Assembly: GCA_033439265.1 (NCBI GenBank)
Contig: JAVTVX010000005.1
Coordinates: forward strand, 1,374,001-1,438,000
Direction of reading: 5' to 3'
DNA from: Dillenia suffruticosa
Lineage: Eukaryota; Streptophyta; Magnoliopsida; Dilleniales; Dilleniaceae
DNA length: 64,000 nt
Below, in pieces: positions 38,803 through 51,300 of the stretch. Within the stretch, counting starts at the first letter, position 1; every line of letters starts with the position of its first letter. The translations under genes were made by a program, and so were the position numbers. The notes under the pieces are model-generated. The model did not search any database. It was not told the DNA's origin and saw only the letters and a program-made list of their open reading frames with translations.

Positions 38803-38964
38803 TATTCAAAAATGAAAATGGGTTTTCTATTTAAATTTAAATTAAGGAATGGATGATATCAAATATCTATGATTTAAATGTGCTCTTATAGTAGAGTTGT
38901 CTTTTTTTTTAATGTAAATTAATCATTTTTGAAAAAATTAGTTAAAATTTAAAACCAAGCTTTT

Positions 38965-39070
38965 CAATATCAAGGATTTTTAAGGCCAGGAGTACAAAAC
39001 ACTGACGTCTTGAGTTTAAATCCTTATTCCCCTCCCCTCGAGCAATATTTTCCTCTAGTAAAAAAAAGAT
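38965..39070 (+). repeat. Third SINE-like family, copy a
   Basis: AAGGCCAGGAGTACAAAACA, then CTTGAGTTTAAATCC (B-box-like), a CCCCTCCCC stretch and an A run. The motif order matches 62685-62805. Confidence 0.45.
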
Positions 39071-39629
39071 AATTTAGGTTAAAACAAGCTAAATAAATAT
39101 TTCTGAAATTAATTAATAAGGATCTTTAGTTTTCAATATTTCAATTTTCTGCATGCGATTCATGACATAATAAGGAGCTTACATGCTAGGTTGCATGGAA
39201 ACATAAAGAAATAATAGAAACTGAGAATATAAAGAAATAACACTTTATAAAAATATAAAAAATGAAAATGTACCTCTATATATATAAATATATACGAATT
39301 TTCATGTAAATATTAATTATTTTATAAAAATAATATAATAGTCATATTTCATAATAACAATTTAAAATGATTAAATATATAATTATTAACTATAAAATAA
39401 ATAATCATTAAAATATAAAAATATATAACGATGGGAAATGGTGTCGAGAAGTTTCTAACGTTTACGACAGTTTAAATATTAGATTTCGGGAAAATATGAA
39501 GAACTCTTTACCATTAAGGTTTGATTTTAATTTCTAGAATTATTTTTTTTTGGTAGAATAATTTTTAGAATTATCCAATCCGATTCGAACACATACTACA
39601 ATTTTTCCTTTTTTTTTTTTAGAATTATC

Positions 39630-39719
39630 CAATTGAATAGTATTATCAAATTCTTGGTCATGAGTTTGAAATTTTCAACTTCCTTGACTTGACTTAGGAC
39701 TTGGTATGGGATTCAATGC

Positions 39720-39754
<35 letters not shown>
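39630..39754 (+). repeat. Poly(A)-tailed SINE-like element
   Basis: CTTGGTCATGAGTTTGAAAT (B-box-like), then an element body ending in about 34 A's. The GGTCATGAGTT box is shared with 56895-57025. Confidence 0.45.
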
Positions 39755-39757
<3 letters not shown>

Positions 39758-40314
39758 AACTAAAATCAGAATTGGGCATCAAGCTTTGTGGTTGTCACTA
39801 TTTAGAAACAATCTCTCTTTCATTGAATTGATTTTCCATACGCCTAAAATTCTTCCTAATTTCTTTCTCATTATTGAGAAATCAATTCGTGCACATGATA
39901 AATTGTTTGAAAATAAATTAAAATCATGTCCCTCTTCCTTCTTTTTCCTCACTTGCCTTTTTGGAATTATTAAAATTTTCTTATCGTATATGGAAATTAT
40001 ATCGAAAAAATATAAATTCCTGTTACCATACATGTGGCTGCTGAAAATTTTTCTCAAGGATAGAAAATATTTTTGAACACTATAGAATTCCGAAAAAGGA
40101 TCATAATTCATTTTCTATTATTTTTTTTTCTCAAGCAATATTACGTGGACCAAATAACTGAATGGATTGGATTTTCCTTAACAATTAGTAGGTGTAAAAT
40201 TAATAAGTAATCAACATGACAATTAAGAAAAAATATTTATTAAAAATTAATAAAAAAAATAAAGTGACGTAGAGTCCATTTGATGTATATGTCATTATTC
40301 TTTTCTTTTTTCAT

Positions 40315-40410
40315 GAGAGCAAGGGGTTTATTTGAAACGAGATTTTAGAGAGTCAACCCTTTAATAAATTTTATAATATTCAGATCGATAGTAGATACTC
40401 ATGAAAAAAG
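40315..40410 (+). repeat. SINE-like dispersed repeat, partial copy
   Basis: GAGAGTCAACCCTTTAATAA, TTTTATAATATTCAGATCGA, then ATACTCATGAAAAAAG. 3' part only. Confidence 0.45.
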
Positions 40411-40908
40411 ACAAATATGATTTAGGGTTTTGAAATACAAATGTCGTGATTTAGTACATGTCGCATGCAAGGAAATTTCCCAAATACGATTAAAATTGGA
40501 ACGAAATGGAGGAAGTAAACTACAAAGGAGAAGCACACAGGAGAAGACAGATTTATGGTTTGTGTTCAAAATTCAAATTTGTCAACTTTGTGATGACATT
40601 ATTTCCGGTTCAGCCAAATACTTTTAAAAGTAAATATTCTGGAATTCCAAACGTGTTCTTCGACACCAGCCCCAGATGATGAGAGAATAAATTAAGGGTC
40701 ATTTTTTTAACTTGAAAGGTGAGTGGTCCTAAAAAGAGGTCTCCAGGTTAAGAAGTCTTTGTCAAAAAAAAGAATTGGGAATATATATATTTACCAAAAT
40801 TATGTAATCAAGCTGGCGGCAATCAATTTAGAAGAGGTGGCACATTTTGACAGCATTGACCCATCTGATGTGACCATTTGTGCCGTTGTTGGAATCACTT
40901 GTCTTGTT

Positions 40909-41085
40909 ATTTTTTTTAATCGAATAATATTCAAAATCATATTCTAATTCATCTGAATCAAAATATGAATAGACTCTTAAAAAAATGATTTCTTTCAATA
41001 TAATATTTTTTATTTTTAAAACTCGAATCTAAGATTTTAATTAAAAAATCCTATTATTCGTTCAACTAAATCGATTATTCATCAA
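40909..41085 (-). repeat. SINE-like dispersed repeat, copy 11
   Basis: A T run, then ATTCTAATTCATCTGAATCA, AAACTCGAATCTAAGATTTT and ATTAAAAAATCC, reverse orientation, degenerate. Confidence 0.5.
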
Positions 41086-41880
41086 TAAAATTAAAAATTC
41101 GTGTTAATTAATTCAACTGATAAATATTTTTATAATAATATAAAAATATTTTAAGATCAAATCTTATCTTCGCAAGAGTTAGGAAGTTTTATAAGTAGAG
41201 AATGATCACTAATTCAATCATTTTTTAAGTTAAAAAGGGAAAAAGTTTTAGGGTTTAATTGACATAATTTCAAATGTATATGATAAAAAAGTTATAAATT
41301 TGATTTAAACAAGAAAATTAAAAATACAATGTTCATAAAAGTAGTTATACATATAAAATTTATGTCTTATATAAAAAAAATGTCGATAGCCAATATAAAT
41401 GTTGCATATTCAACAAAAAAATGATAAAATTATGAGAAAAATGCCCCGACCCATTTTTCAATTATTCAAACCAAGTCTTTTCTTGAAATTTAAAATCCAA
41501 ATAAAAAATGGTCGAATAAAAAAAAAACCGTATTAGCGGAGAAAAAAATAATGTTTTTTTTATAATTTTTTTTTATTCTTAAATTTTGAATACGAAATTG
41601 AATTAAAAGATATAAAAGGTATCCCTCTCCCTTTCTATATAGATATATATATATATATATATATCAACTAATAAATGTGGCAAACCAAAAGCAAAAGCTT
41701 AGGTGGGATACAGTGACAAGTTATTTAATTAGTCCTCTTAAAGGTCATCTCGTGAATGATAGCTGCTTGATGGGTCCTACTCTTTTTTCTAGGACCTTGA
41801 ATTTCCAAACTACAGAAGGATATTGATTTTGGCATAAAGGGTTGTTATGTGAATTTAAACCCAGTAGGAATGGTATGTCT

Positions 41881-42014
<134 letters not shown>

Positions 42015-42410
42015 CATTGAAAAATTAAAAAAGTAATTTTTCTTGCAAGAATCTAGTTGATAGAGACTCTTGCTAAATTTCCTCCTAAAGCAAATATTTG
42101 GTCGCAAAGAAGTAAATAAAACCTTAAAAAAAAAGATAAAATAATATAAGAAAAATTAGAAACGCAGCCTGCGCTGAAAAATCCAAAAACCTAAATCCCT
42201 AGAAAATTAGAAACTCACAGGATCCGTGCATCTCCTTACAACCGTTAGATCAATTTACCCAAAAGTAAGCTGAGAATAAATCAACGGCCAGCACCGGTTT
42301 TCCAAGTAGTAATAAAAAGCAGGCAAGAAAAACCCTCCTCTCGTAAAATCAAAAATGGAATCCTGAAAATAATAAAATCTAATTTTAACAATTATGTCTG
42401 TGTACAAGTG

Positions 42411-42547
42411 TATATAAAAGGAAAGGGAGAGAAGGAGAAAGATGTGAGAGAGAGAGAGAGAGAGAGAAGAGAGAGAACTTGAATTTGGAGGTGGAAAAGG
42501 CTCGAGTTTTTCAGAAGAGAGCGAAACCTTTCACACCTCCTCCTTAC

Positions 42548-42580
<33 letters not shown>

Positions 42581-42761
42581 ATATATAAATATACAAATGT
42601 GTAGATGTATATATATGTGTTAGATTTTGGGTGTTTATTAGTTAATTCTTGCTTCCTTTTACGGGTTTAGGAAGCTAGAGAGAGAGTCTAAATCAAAGTT
42701 TTGATTTTTGTATTTGAAGTTTGTTGTATTTTGAGCTTCCGGAGTTGAGTTCTTTGAGAGT
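42411..42761 (+). promoter_or_regulatory. SEC14-like promoter and 5' leader
   Basis: A TATATAAAAG TATA box at 42411-42420 puts transcription start near 42445. The leader holds AG (about 42447-42466), CT (about 42549-42562) and TA (about 42563-42580) microsatellites before the ATG at 42762. Confidence 0.6.
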
Positions 42762-45459
42762 ATGGCGAATGATTCTGCGGAAGCCATTAGGCAATTCCAG
42801 ATTTTGATGGATCAAGGTCCCCCCTTTCTCTCTCCCTCTCTCTCTCTCTCTGGATCTCCAATTTGACGTTTGACTTGATGCTTTTCTCTATGCAGTTGAT
42901 CAGCCTCTCAAGATCACATTTGAGGTTAACCCCCCTCTCTATACATTTTGGTAGATCTGTCCATTTTGCAATGTGGGTTTTAAAGTAATTTTTTTTTAAA
43001 AATTGTTATTAGATTTAGATTACTGAGTTATCTTTTGTTTTTACTCATTGCAGCTGAATAGCTTTTCTGGGTGTGATCTGGTGTTTGTGCTTGTTAATTA
43101 GTTAAGATTGTAGCTTTAGCTACTTTGCTATTTAGCTATAATTTAACCCTCTTGTGTGGCTGAAAATTTACCTACAAGACCTTAATATGCTTCATTTCCA
43201 TTCCAGTTGTTGGACCTAATATAGTTAGAGTCGGGGCATAGTCTAATTTTTGTCATAATCTATGTTCAACAGTTCATGGGGAGAGCTTATCAAGAGCTTA
43301 TTTTTGTTTGTGTACATTTCCACTTCTAGATGGGTTTCGGATCTTTGTGGGTGTCAAAATTTTGTAGTCCCGAATTTCGACTATGTAAAGTTGTATTCCT
43401 TAGTTTTTCCTGTGTAAGGACTAAATCTGTGGACATCTAATTCTCGGCGTTTTAGCTTTATGGAGCACTATGTGATATTCCTTTTCGTGCAATATTCCTA
43501 ATATAACAACTATAGCTGTTGAACTAGAATATGAGTTGATCTCTACATTGCCAATAAAATCTTGGTTACTAAATTGGGCTTCTAGAAATGGTAAGATTGT
43601 GTCTGAGAACCGATTCGATCCTTTCATCTAATATGAAATTGGGTTCTACCATAGCATCTTCAGCTGTGACACCAAACAGTTGGAATGAATTGTCAATCAA
43701 GAATTAATTCAAGGATTTGAATTTTTTTCCCCCCAAAATTCTCGTCTGCCAGAAAAGCCCTTGTTATTTTATAATTCTCTAATTATATGATTATCAACTT
43801 GTTAGTGTAAGTAATGAAAAGTCATGTTCATTGATGATGATTAGATAAAGATCAGCCATATCTCTATCTGCTTAGGAAAGTCATTTCTTACATCACGTTA
43901 CATGGTTCCTATTTTGATGTTTTTTCAATCTTCAGAATATGCATCAAGGATATCCAACTGAAACTTTGGTGCGGTTTCTCAAAGCACGGGAATGGAATGT
44001 TGCCAAAGCCCATAAAATGGTTAGTCCAAATCTTTAATTTTCATTTTATTCCAGTCTTATTTCTTCTCCATATGTGATCAAATTCTCATGTTGACTTTGC
44101 AATGTTGTTCCAGTTGGTTGATTGTTTAAATTGGAGAGTACAGAATGGCATTGACAATATATTGTCGGTGAGTATTCTGGTATTCAGTTTACCAATTTAA
44201 CATGTTATTCAGTTGCTATTAATTCCAAAGAGTTTGAAATGTTGATAACACCTTAATGGCATATTTGTGTCCTAGATGACGCCAATACTCCATATTAGTG
44301 CTCTTTGAATGCTTCAGAGGACTGAATTTTAATGTGTAACTTACACAATGTTAAGAGCTACAAAATCTACTTATTCCTCATCTCATGAACTGAGAAACTA
44401 AGCAATTTACTTCATCCTTCTACTTTCTTAAATGAGCATCTCAAATTCACCCTTCTACTTTCTTAAATGAGCATCTCAGAGAAAGTTCTTGTTGGAGTAT
44501 GAAAACTTCTCAAGTATTGAGGTCAACTTTGTATGCAGAGACCAATTGTACCCACTGACCTGTATAAAGCAGTACGTGACACACAGCTTTTGGGAATGCC
44601 GGGTTATACAAAAGAGGTGTGCTCATAATTCAGTATTTATTTACAGAGAAAAAAAAAAGAATTTGCATTCTCTTGTTGTCTTTGTTCTTGCCCAAAGTAG
44701 ATCACCATTCTTCATTTTATTGTACAATTGTGCATGTTTGTCTTTCTCCTGTCGTATTTCTGTTACTTCTCCAATTGATCTACTTATGTAGTGACTATTG
44801 GACTATTAAAATGTTTTCAGGGCCTTCCCATCATTGCAATTGGTGTAGGCCAAAGCACATACGACAAAGCATCTGTAAGAATAAATCTTGATACCTTTCA
44901 ACTTTGGCTGTGCAGTTCTAATTAAGTAATAAGCATACTCTTAATTTTTTTTTTTCTCCTGATTATATATCTGCATAATAAATTTCACAATCTGTTGGGG
45001 AACTTTTGGCTTATCGGAAGTTGGAAAAATAAGAGGAAGAAATTTAAGTAGACTGCGCTTTGAACTTCCTGATTGCCAATGACATCACATTAATTGAGTT
45101 TATATAAGCCATATAAAAGAATCTGGATCAGAATTTAAAATTTGTCTTGGGTAGCAGCTCTGCTTCTCCCAGAGAGGGCTGCTTTTCTAGGCATTAAAAA
45201 CCCTCTGGATTAGAAAATGATACTTTTTCGGGGTTGGTGGGGTATCTAAAAATTGTCTGTAGTCTTTATTTTATTCCTTATTACTTTTTATTCCTAATCA
45301 TTTGTATGTTGCATTCCTTTCTGCTTCCTAAGTTTATTTATTTATTTTTTTTCCTCTTTAAAGCAGTCACATAATAAAATGATTTAGGGGTTTAGAATCT
45401 TTTGTTTCATATTGTTTCTGTAGTTTTACTTCTTAATAATATTCTTCGGAGTGGACAAC

Positions 45460-45502
<43 letters not shown>

Positions 45503-46987
45503 CTTAATGAGGTGACACGTTTGACTAACTTGTTCTTCTTTCTGTCCCTCTTTTAAGGCTAATTATTATGTTCAATCTCACATCCAAATGAATGAATATA
45601 GAGATCGCATAATACTGGTGAGTCCAAATTGTCTCCAGATACCTAATCTCATGATAGCATTTCTGTTGTTATTGTGCTGACTTAATTGTATAATTGAAGC
45701 CTGCTGCTTCAAAGAAGTATGGACGACATATTGGGACCTGTGTGAAGATTTTGGATATGACTGGTCTTAAGCTATCAGCTTTGAACCAGATTAAGGTATC
45801 TGCATGATCAATCTCCATTTATTGATGAAAAATCTTATGTTTACATTCTAGTGGGGTCTCTAGTGTCTTCATGTTTGTATGTGAATATGAATGAGGATGA
45901 AGTCACTCGTTTCTATAATTAGTAATATCTGAAACCAAATGACTCTTTTGGAATGATTCAGTGTACTTCATAAGATGGTATATGCCTAGCCCCATGTTTC
46001 CCCAAAGTTTTAAGATTCCCATATTCTCATTTTCATATGTATTTGGGCATGCTAAAATAATTTGTAATTTGCTATTCTAATGCAGCTGCTTACCGTGATA
46101 TCAACCATAGATGACCTCAACTACCCAGAGAAGACAGACACCTATTATATTGTCAATGCCCCATATATATTTTCAGCATGCTGGAAGGTTGGCTTTATCC
46201 TTATCTATGAAAGGAGATATCAATTTCTTTCTCATGGAAACATTAGTCTTAGTGCTTGAATGTTTCTGTAGGTTGTGAAGCCTCTTTTGCAAGAGAGAAC
46301 AAGAAGAAAAATTCAGGTTTTGCAAGGGAATGGCACAGATGAGCTCTTAAAGGTGAAGCAACATCCATATATTTCTTACCTCTGTGTTTTGTCTTAAACA
46401 CTACATTTGTTTGTTAGCCTTGTATTCTTGTTGAGCTCCTGTTGCATCATTCAAAAATATCCACATTTCACTTTGTTTATAATGCTTTGACCCCAAAAAA
46501 GGAATATTTTTGATTTGCTGCCCTGAACTTTTCCTATCTATGCAACTTGATTTGTTGACATAAATAGTTCTTCTATCAAAACCTGATACGCCTTAAAATG
46601 CAGAATGCGGGCTAGAAATTCCTTGGTTTTCCTTTCTGAGTTGTTACGAATTTGCAGAGTGCCAAAGATTTGACAATTGATATTGTCACTCCTGCGCAGA
46701 TCATGGATTTTGCTTCCCTTCCTCATTTTTGCCGAAGAGAAGGCTCCGGATCATCGAGGCACTCAGGAAATGGAACATCTAACTGTTTCTCTTTGGACCA
46801 TCCATTCCACCAACAGCTCTATACCTACATAAAACAGCAGGCTGGTGAATCTGTCTCCCTAACCCCACAAGGCTCATTTCATGTGAAATTTCCTGAACCA
46901 GACCCCGAAGACGTCTTGATTGCCCAAACCATACAATCCGAATTGTCAAGGTACGATAGTCGGAATGGAACCGGTCAAATCCGATGA
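42762..46987 (+). CDS. SEC14-like phosphatidylinositol transfer protein (CRAL-TRIO)
   Basis: Cytosolic lipid-binding protein of the Sec14 superfamily, which moves or presents phosphatidylinositol and similar lipids at membranes. Exons: 42762-42816, 42896-42924, 43936-44019, 44114-44167, 44539-44616, 44821-44874, 45558-45617, 45700-45795, 46086-46187, 46272-46352, 46700-46987. This predicts 326 residues with consistent phases. The CRAL-TRIO N-terminal helices cover about 5-75 (LVRFLKAREWNVAKAHKML). The lipid-binding lobe runs from about 78 to 250, with GLPIIAIGVGQ, VKILDMTGLKLS and VNAPYIFSACWKVVKPLL. TRRKIQ, with Lys217, sits where yeast Sec14 has its inositol-phosphate-contacting lysine. No GOLD or nodulin tail is present, so it is a stand-alone type, closest from memory to Arabidopsis At1g55840. 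The last exon has two usable acceptors (46658 or 46700); the downstream one was chosen because LLK-IMDFASLPHFC is the family pattern. Confidence 0.93.
44416..44478. repeat. 35-bp-period tandem duplication in SEC14-like intron 4
   Basis: 28 identical bases starting CCTTCTACTTTCTTAAATGA occur at 44416-44443 and 44451-44478. Confidence 0.95.
45463..45500. repeat. (AG)n microsatellite in SEC14-like intron 6
   Basis: About 19 AG units. Confidence 0.95.
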
Positions 46988-48363
46988 ATGACCTTAAGAC
47001 TATCAACTAAGGAGAGTTTGTTTAACACTTGCATAGTATATAAGCTTGCATTAGCTCAATGCAGGTTTGGTAAGTGTTGGGCATAGACTTACATGGTATA
47101 TAATCTTGCATTAGCTCAATGCAGGTTTGATAAGTGTTGGGCATAGACTTGACACATCTCGGAGAATAGTATATCAAGGGGAGAACACTTTGTAGAAAGT
47201 GTAACCATTTTGCAAGTTAATTTTGCTTAGTTACGAGTTTTAAGCGATTAATCGCAGAGACCTGTTACTCCTTTTAAAGGTAAAGAAAAGAAACTCAACT
47301 GGTCGTCCATCTTTCCAGGTTTCATCAGAAAATCAAGAGATTCTCTCTCAACTGAGAAGTGGAAATTGGAGGGTGTTACCCATCTCTAAAGATCAACGTT
47401 GTGTCTTTTGCCACATAATATCTATTTTTTTGCAAAAAGAAAAAAAAGAGGTGCACAAGTATAGCAAATAATGTGGCAAAATATGTGTTGCTTGTTGCCT
47501 TGGAAAGTTGCTTCATCTGTCTTTGTAATAATGGGGCTTGATTTTTGCTCTAACTTAATAATGAAGCCTGCTTGTATTTCAGTTGAAGCACACTTATCAC
47601 CATGTTTGGACCCCAAAAATTAAAAAAAAAAATAAAACAATTCGTGACTGAATTGATGAATGCAACATATCCCATTTCTTCTATTGCATTATCTTAAAAG
47701 ATTATCTTATCTTCCCATTAACACGCAGGAGAATGTGTTATACAAAATTTTGTCAATGGTCATTGGTTAGTTTTTCTAGTCCAAATGGCACTACTCAGAG
47801 CAAAATGTGCTGCATTAACTACTGCCGAGTTCATTTACAAACAAAATCTTAACTTGTGCGGTTTTGAATAGGATCAAAGAAAAGTACAATTTCAATAGAG
47901 CCGGACAGGTTTCCAGAGTTTGTGTGTACACGTTGGTGCCTTCACTTCCTTCACTTTTATCACGCGTTTCAGAGCTAAGAAGCGCCTTTCATATTTTAAA
48001 CAAGCCTTACTAGCCCAGCAAACTGCCAATATGGCTAATCAGCAAGGCTTAGACGATGGAGTTTAGAAAAAGTTAAAATGTAAAATCAACCGTGTTCTCA
48101 CACTTGCACCGAGAAAGATATGAAAATTCCATTAGAACCATAAAGCATGGAAAAAATGACAAAGAATACTGCAAATGAAAGTAATGTACACAAATAACCT
48201 ATATGTACAGTGTAAGCACTCACTGGTGTGTGGAAACATTCAAGTCGTAGGTTATAGGCATCACCACGTACAACTACTCGGGCATCTAGTTGCTATGCGA
48301 GAAAGGGAGATTGACTTACCCCATAGCACTCATACAGAGCAGAGCAAACTTCTCCAGAGTTAT
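46988..48363. other. Convergent intergenic region between SEC14-like and sucrase-like genes
   Basis: The 3' regions of two converging genes. Apart from the 60-bp tandem unit at 47031-47150, nothing distinctive is seen. Confidence 0.7.
47031..47150 (+). repeat. Two tandem 60-bp units, each with a small hairpin
   Basis: Copies 47031-47090 and 47091-47150 match at 56 of 60 positions. Each holds TGCATT-AGCTC-AATGCA, a perfect 6-bp stem with a 5-base loop. They lie 44 bases after the SEC14-like stop, so probably in its 3'UTR. Confidence 0.92.
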
Positions 48364-51300
48364 TTACCTCAACTGTTTGTAGCAGTGGTAGGCAATGGCT
48401 ACTGATACGGCAGCACAAAGAACAGAGACAGCAGCATATGTATCTTCACGTTCCCAACTCTCAAACCATGTTGGCATTGAACAAACCTTGCGTGAGCTGC
48501 CTCCTTTGCTACTATTTCGTCTGGAAACCAGTTTTTTGGTTCTCATTGTCTTCTCTGCTATTACTGTATCTACTTCACTACGATCATGTTTATCCATCAT
48601 TTTAGAAGTTAATCCATCATTTTGACAGCAAGAAGTATCCCCATTTGCCTGGCAACAAGCTACATTATCCATGTGAGATTCATTTACGGAGATACTCATG
48701 TCACTAGATTCTTCTTTGTTTTTCCCCACATTATTTCCACCCTTGACTTGAAGCCTTAGCTCAAGACACTTCTTTTGCTCCTCTTCAGATAAACCCATCT
48801 GACCCCTGAAATAAAAATGATTACATTTTTAGTATTTTCAACTCATTTATTATGAGATTTAAAAGGAAACAAACTCGAGCATGTAAGCAAGGTGTGCTTA
48901 CAACCAAAATCCCACTTTAGATGGCGGTAATCTAGTTCAAGTTCAACCATAGATGTGTCTTCCAGGTCTATAGCAAATCAAACCATCAACTTAATTGGTC
49001 AACTAACAATAAGCTGCCCTTGAAATTTTCAAGCAACAGATGATGCTGGCATGGTTGGAATTGCTGACACACGCATCCTTCCACTGTATACGTGTTAGGT
49101 CTTCGAGCTACATAGGCTTGGTGTTGGGTTTTGGGTCAAAATTCAAGCATATATGCACCAGCTTTTAAGTAATAGCTCTACAAGTTATATAACACCATGT
49201 CAGACACAGCAAATATCAAGCTTGTGTCACATTCTAAGAACTGATAGCATGAATAAGGCCACTTTAGAAATACTTCATATGGTTATTATGCATTTGTAAG
49301 GTTCTAGATACTCACAAAATCTATTGTTCAAGGGCTACATTTGAATTATATGGATTGCTTTTGTAACTTTCTAAAACTTATCAAATAAAAATAGCAGTAT
49401 AATACAATTTTTATAATATATAAAAAGAATATTTATTTAATGTCATTTATAGTTATTATATATATAATGAATTCATATCGTGTCATGTCCATGTCCATGC
49501 TTCACAGGACGTCTGATAGCCATTACCATGCATCTTAGTGCAGCATCTAACTGTGCTCAAGCACTTTCTATGCAGCCAACAAACTGACTAAAGGATGGTT
49601 GATGGGAGGAAAGGGGTATTTCCTCTATTTGATTTAGCACGAAGTACCCAGGAAAGGAAAGCGCCCTTTCCTCCACTTAATACAGATTAGCTTCTACCCA
49701 AATTGGATAGATTATGATGGAAAGAGAAGTCAAAATTGTTTTGTCATCAAATTTACCCTCTTGCTCTTTCATTCAACAGGTACTGATTTCACAACGGAGT
49801 TATAATGATGATTTTATCCCGAAAAGGAAGATTTTTCTTCCTTTGCATTGTACAAAAAACTGACTAAAGGACAAAAAGGTTACTTCCTTCCACCCTTCCT
49901 ATTTCTCCATTCCCCGAGAAACCATATTGTAGTAGTGCATCCATTTCTGTGTCATCTTTGAAATCATTGACAATGCTACCACGTTCTGCCACCACTTTAG
50001 ATTGCAGAAATCTTTTGGCTTCTTAAGATGGACCCCGATATAATAAAGTGATTTAAATTCCAAGCAATCAGAAATTTTAAGATCTGAATTAACCTAATAA
50101 ATAGATGCCCAAACAAATAAAAACTTCAGTCAGATAGTCTACATGCAATGCAACTGGGGCATCATACGTAAGCAGGATGACATGGGTATTACTCATTGTA
50201 AGATGACAGGTTCTCAGAGTGTAGAGCAAGTCCTTTATGTGCCACTGTCCTACTAATGAATGACGCTACAATAAAACTGCAATGCCCATATTTATCATTC
50301 TATGTCTAATTATATAAGGCACACCAATAAAGGAGTCCATAACCTCTGCAGTTATTCAATTTAAGTCCTAAAGTTTTAACTTTTTCGATTAGGTCTTACA
50401 CTCAACTTCACCAACCAACAAGATGTGATAACAGTGAGAGATTCTTCAACAACTCCTCACATATTTATGAGTATTTATTAAAAAAAAAATTGCTAGATCA
50501 ATTTTGGAATGTTGAAAAGTGTCGATCTAAGAAATTTAATTATCATTATGTACGTCCTCTTTCATCTAGTTTAAAGCAGTCAGACCTAGGACAATAAAGA
50601 AATAAGCAACTTTGTGCTGGTTTCGCTCTCCATGTGCATCCAATATTCATGGAATCTGTGATGGTTCTTGATAACTCTATTTTTATCTGATTATTTTCTC
50701 CAAAGACCAAAAGAGATAATTGCATGATGTCAAATGTCAATTAGAAAAAAGGAAAGAGAGAGAGAATCAAATCAAGGACCAAATTTGAAACAAAGAACTT
50801 AAGTTCAAACCAGAAGACTTGAAACTTAGGGACCAAAATAAGGGATTCTAATAACTTGCAGTGTAATGTTAGGATGGGGTTGATGATTCGAAGGAAAATA
50901 CAGCAGATTTTCAAAGATTTCCATTGATTGGATACAGCAGAGAGCTTAAACAAAGAGTTGAGCATAGTCATGCAGCAATAGTATTTAGGTTTTTCTCAGT
51001 ATATTTTAGATACTCTTGTTGCTGCAGGGATTACTTTATTTCTATTAACATGGAGTTCTATTGGTTATGTTTGTATGGATAATTTAGAGTTTTTTCTACA
51101 CATTTAGACCTCGAGGTTATATAAGACAGGTTAGATTGATGGATTGACTAATGAGAATATTGCTCCTTTTCCCATTAATTATCTCTGTTGCATACTCTCA
51201 GTTTCTCTGCCCTCTACTGCTTCTACATTATGCTGTGATTATTGCAATTGGACTTTGATACTGGAATCACAAGAAAAGAGGGGAGAAGCAGATGAAAAAC

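Noticed and set aside
39779..40111. Two overlapping opposite-strand frames of about 100 codons
   Set aside because: Low-complexity AT-rich DNA with no splice, promoter or family support.
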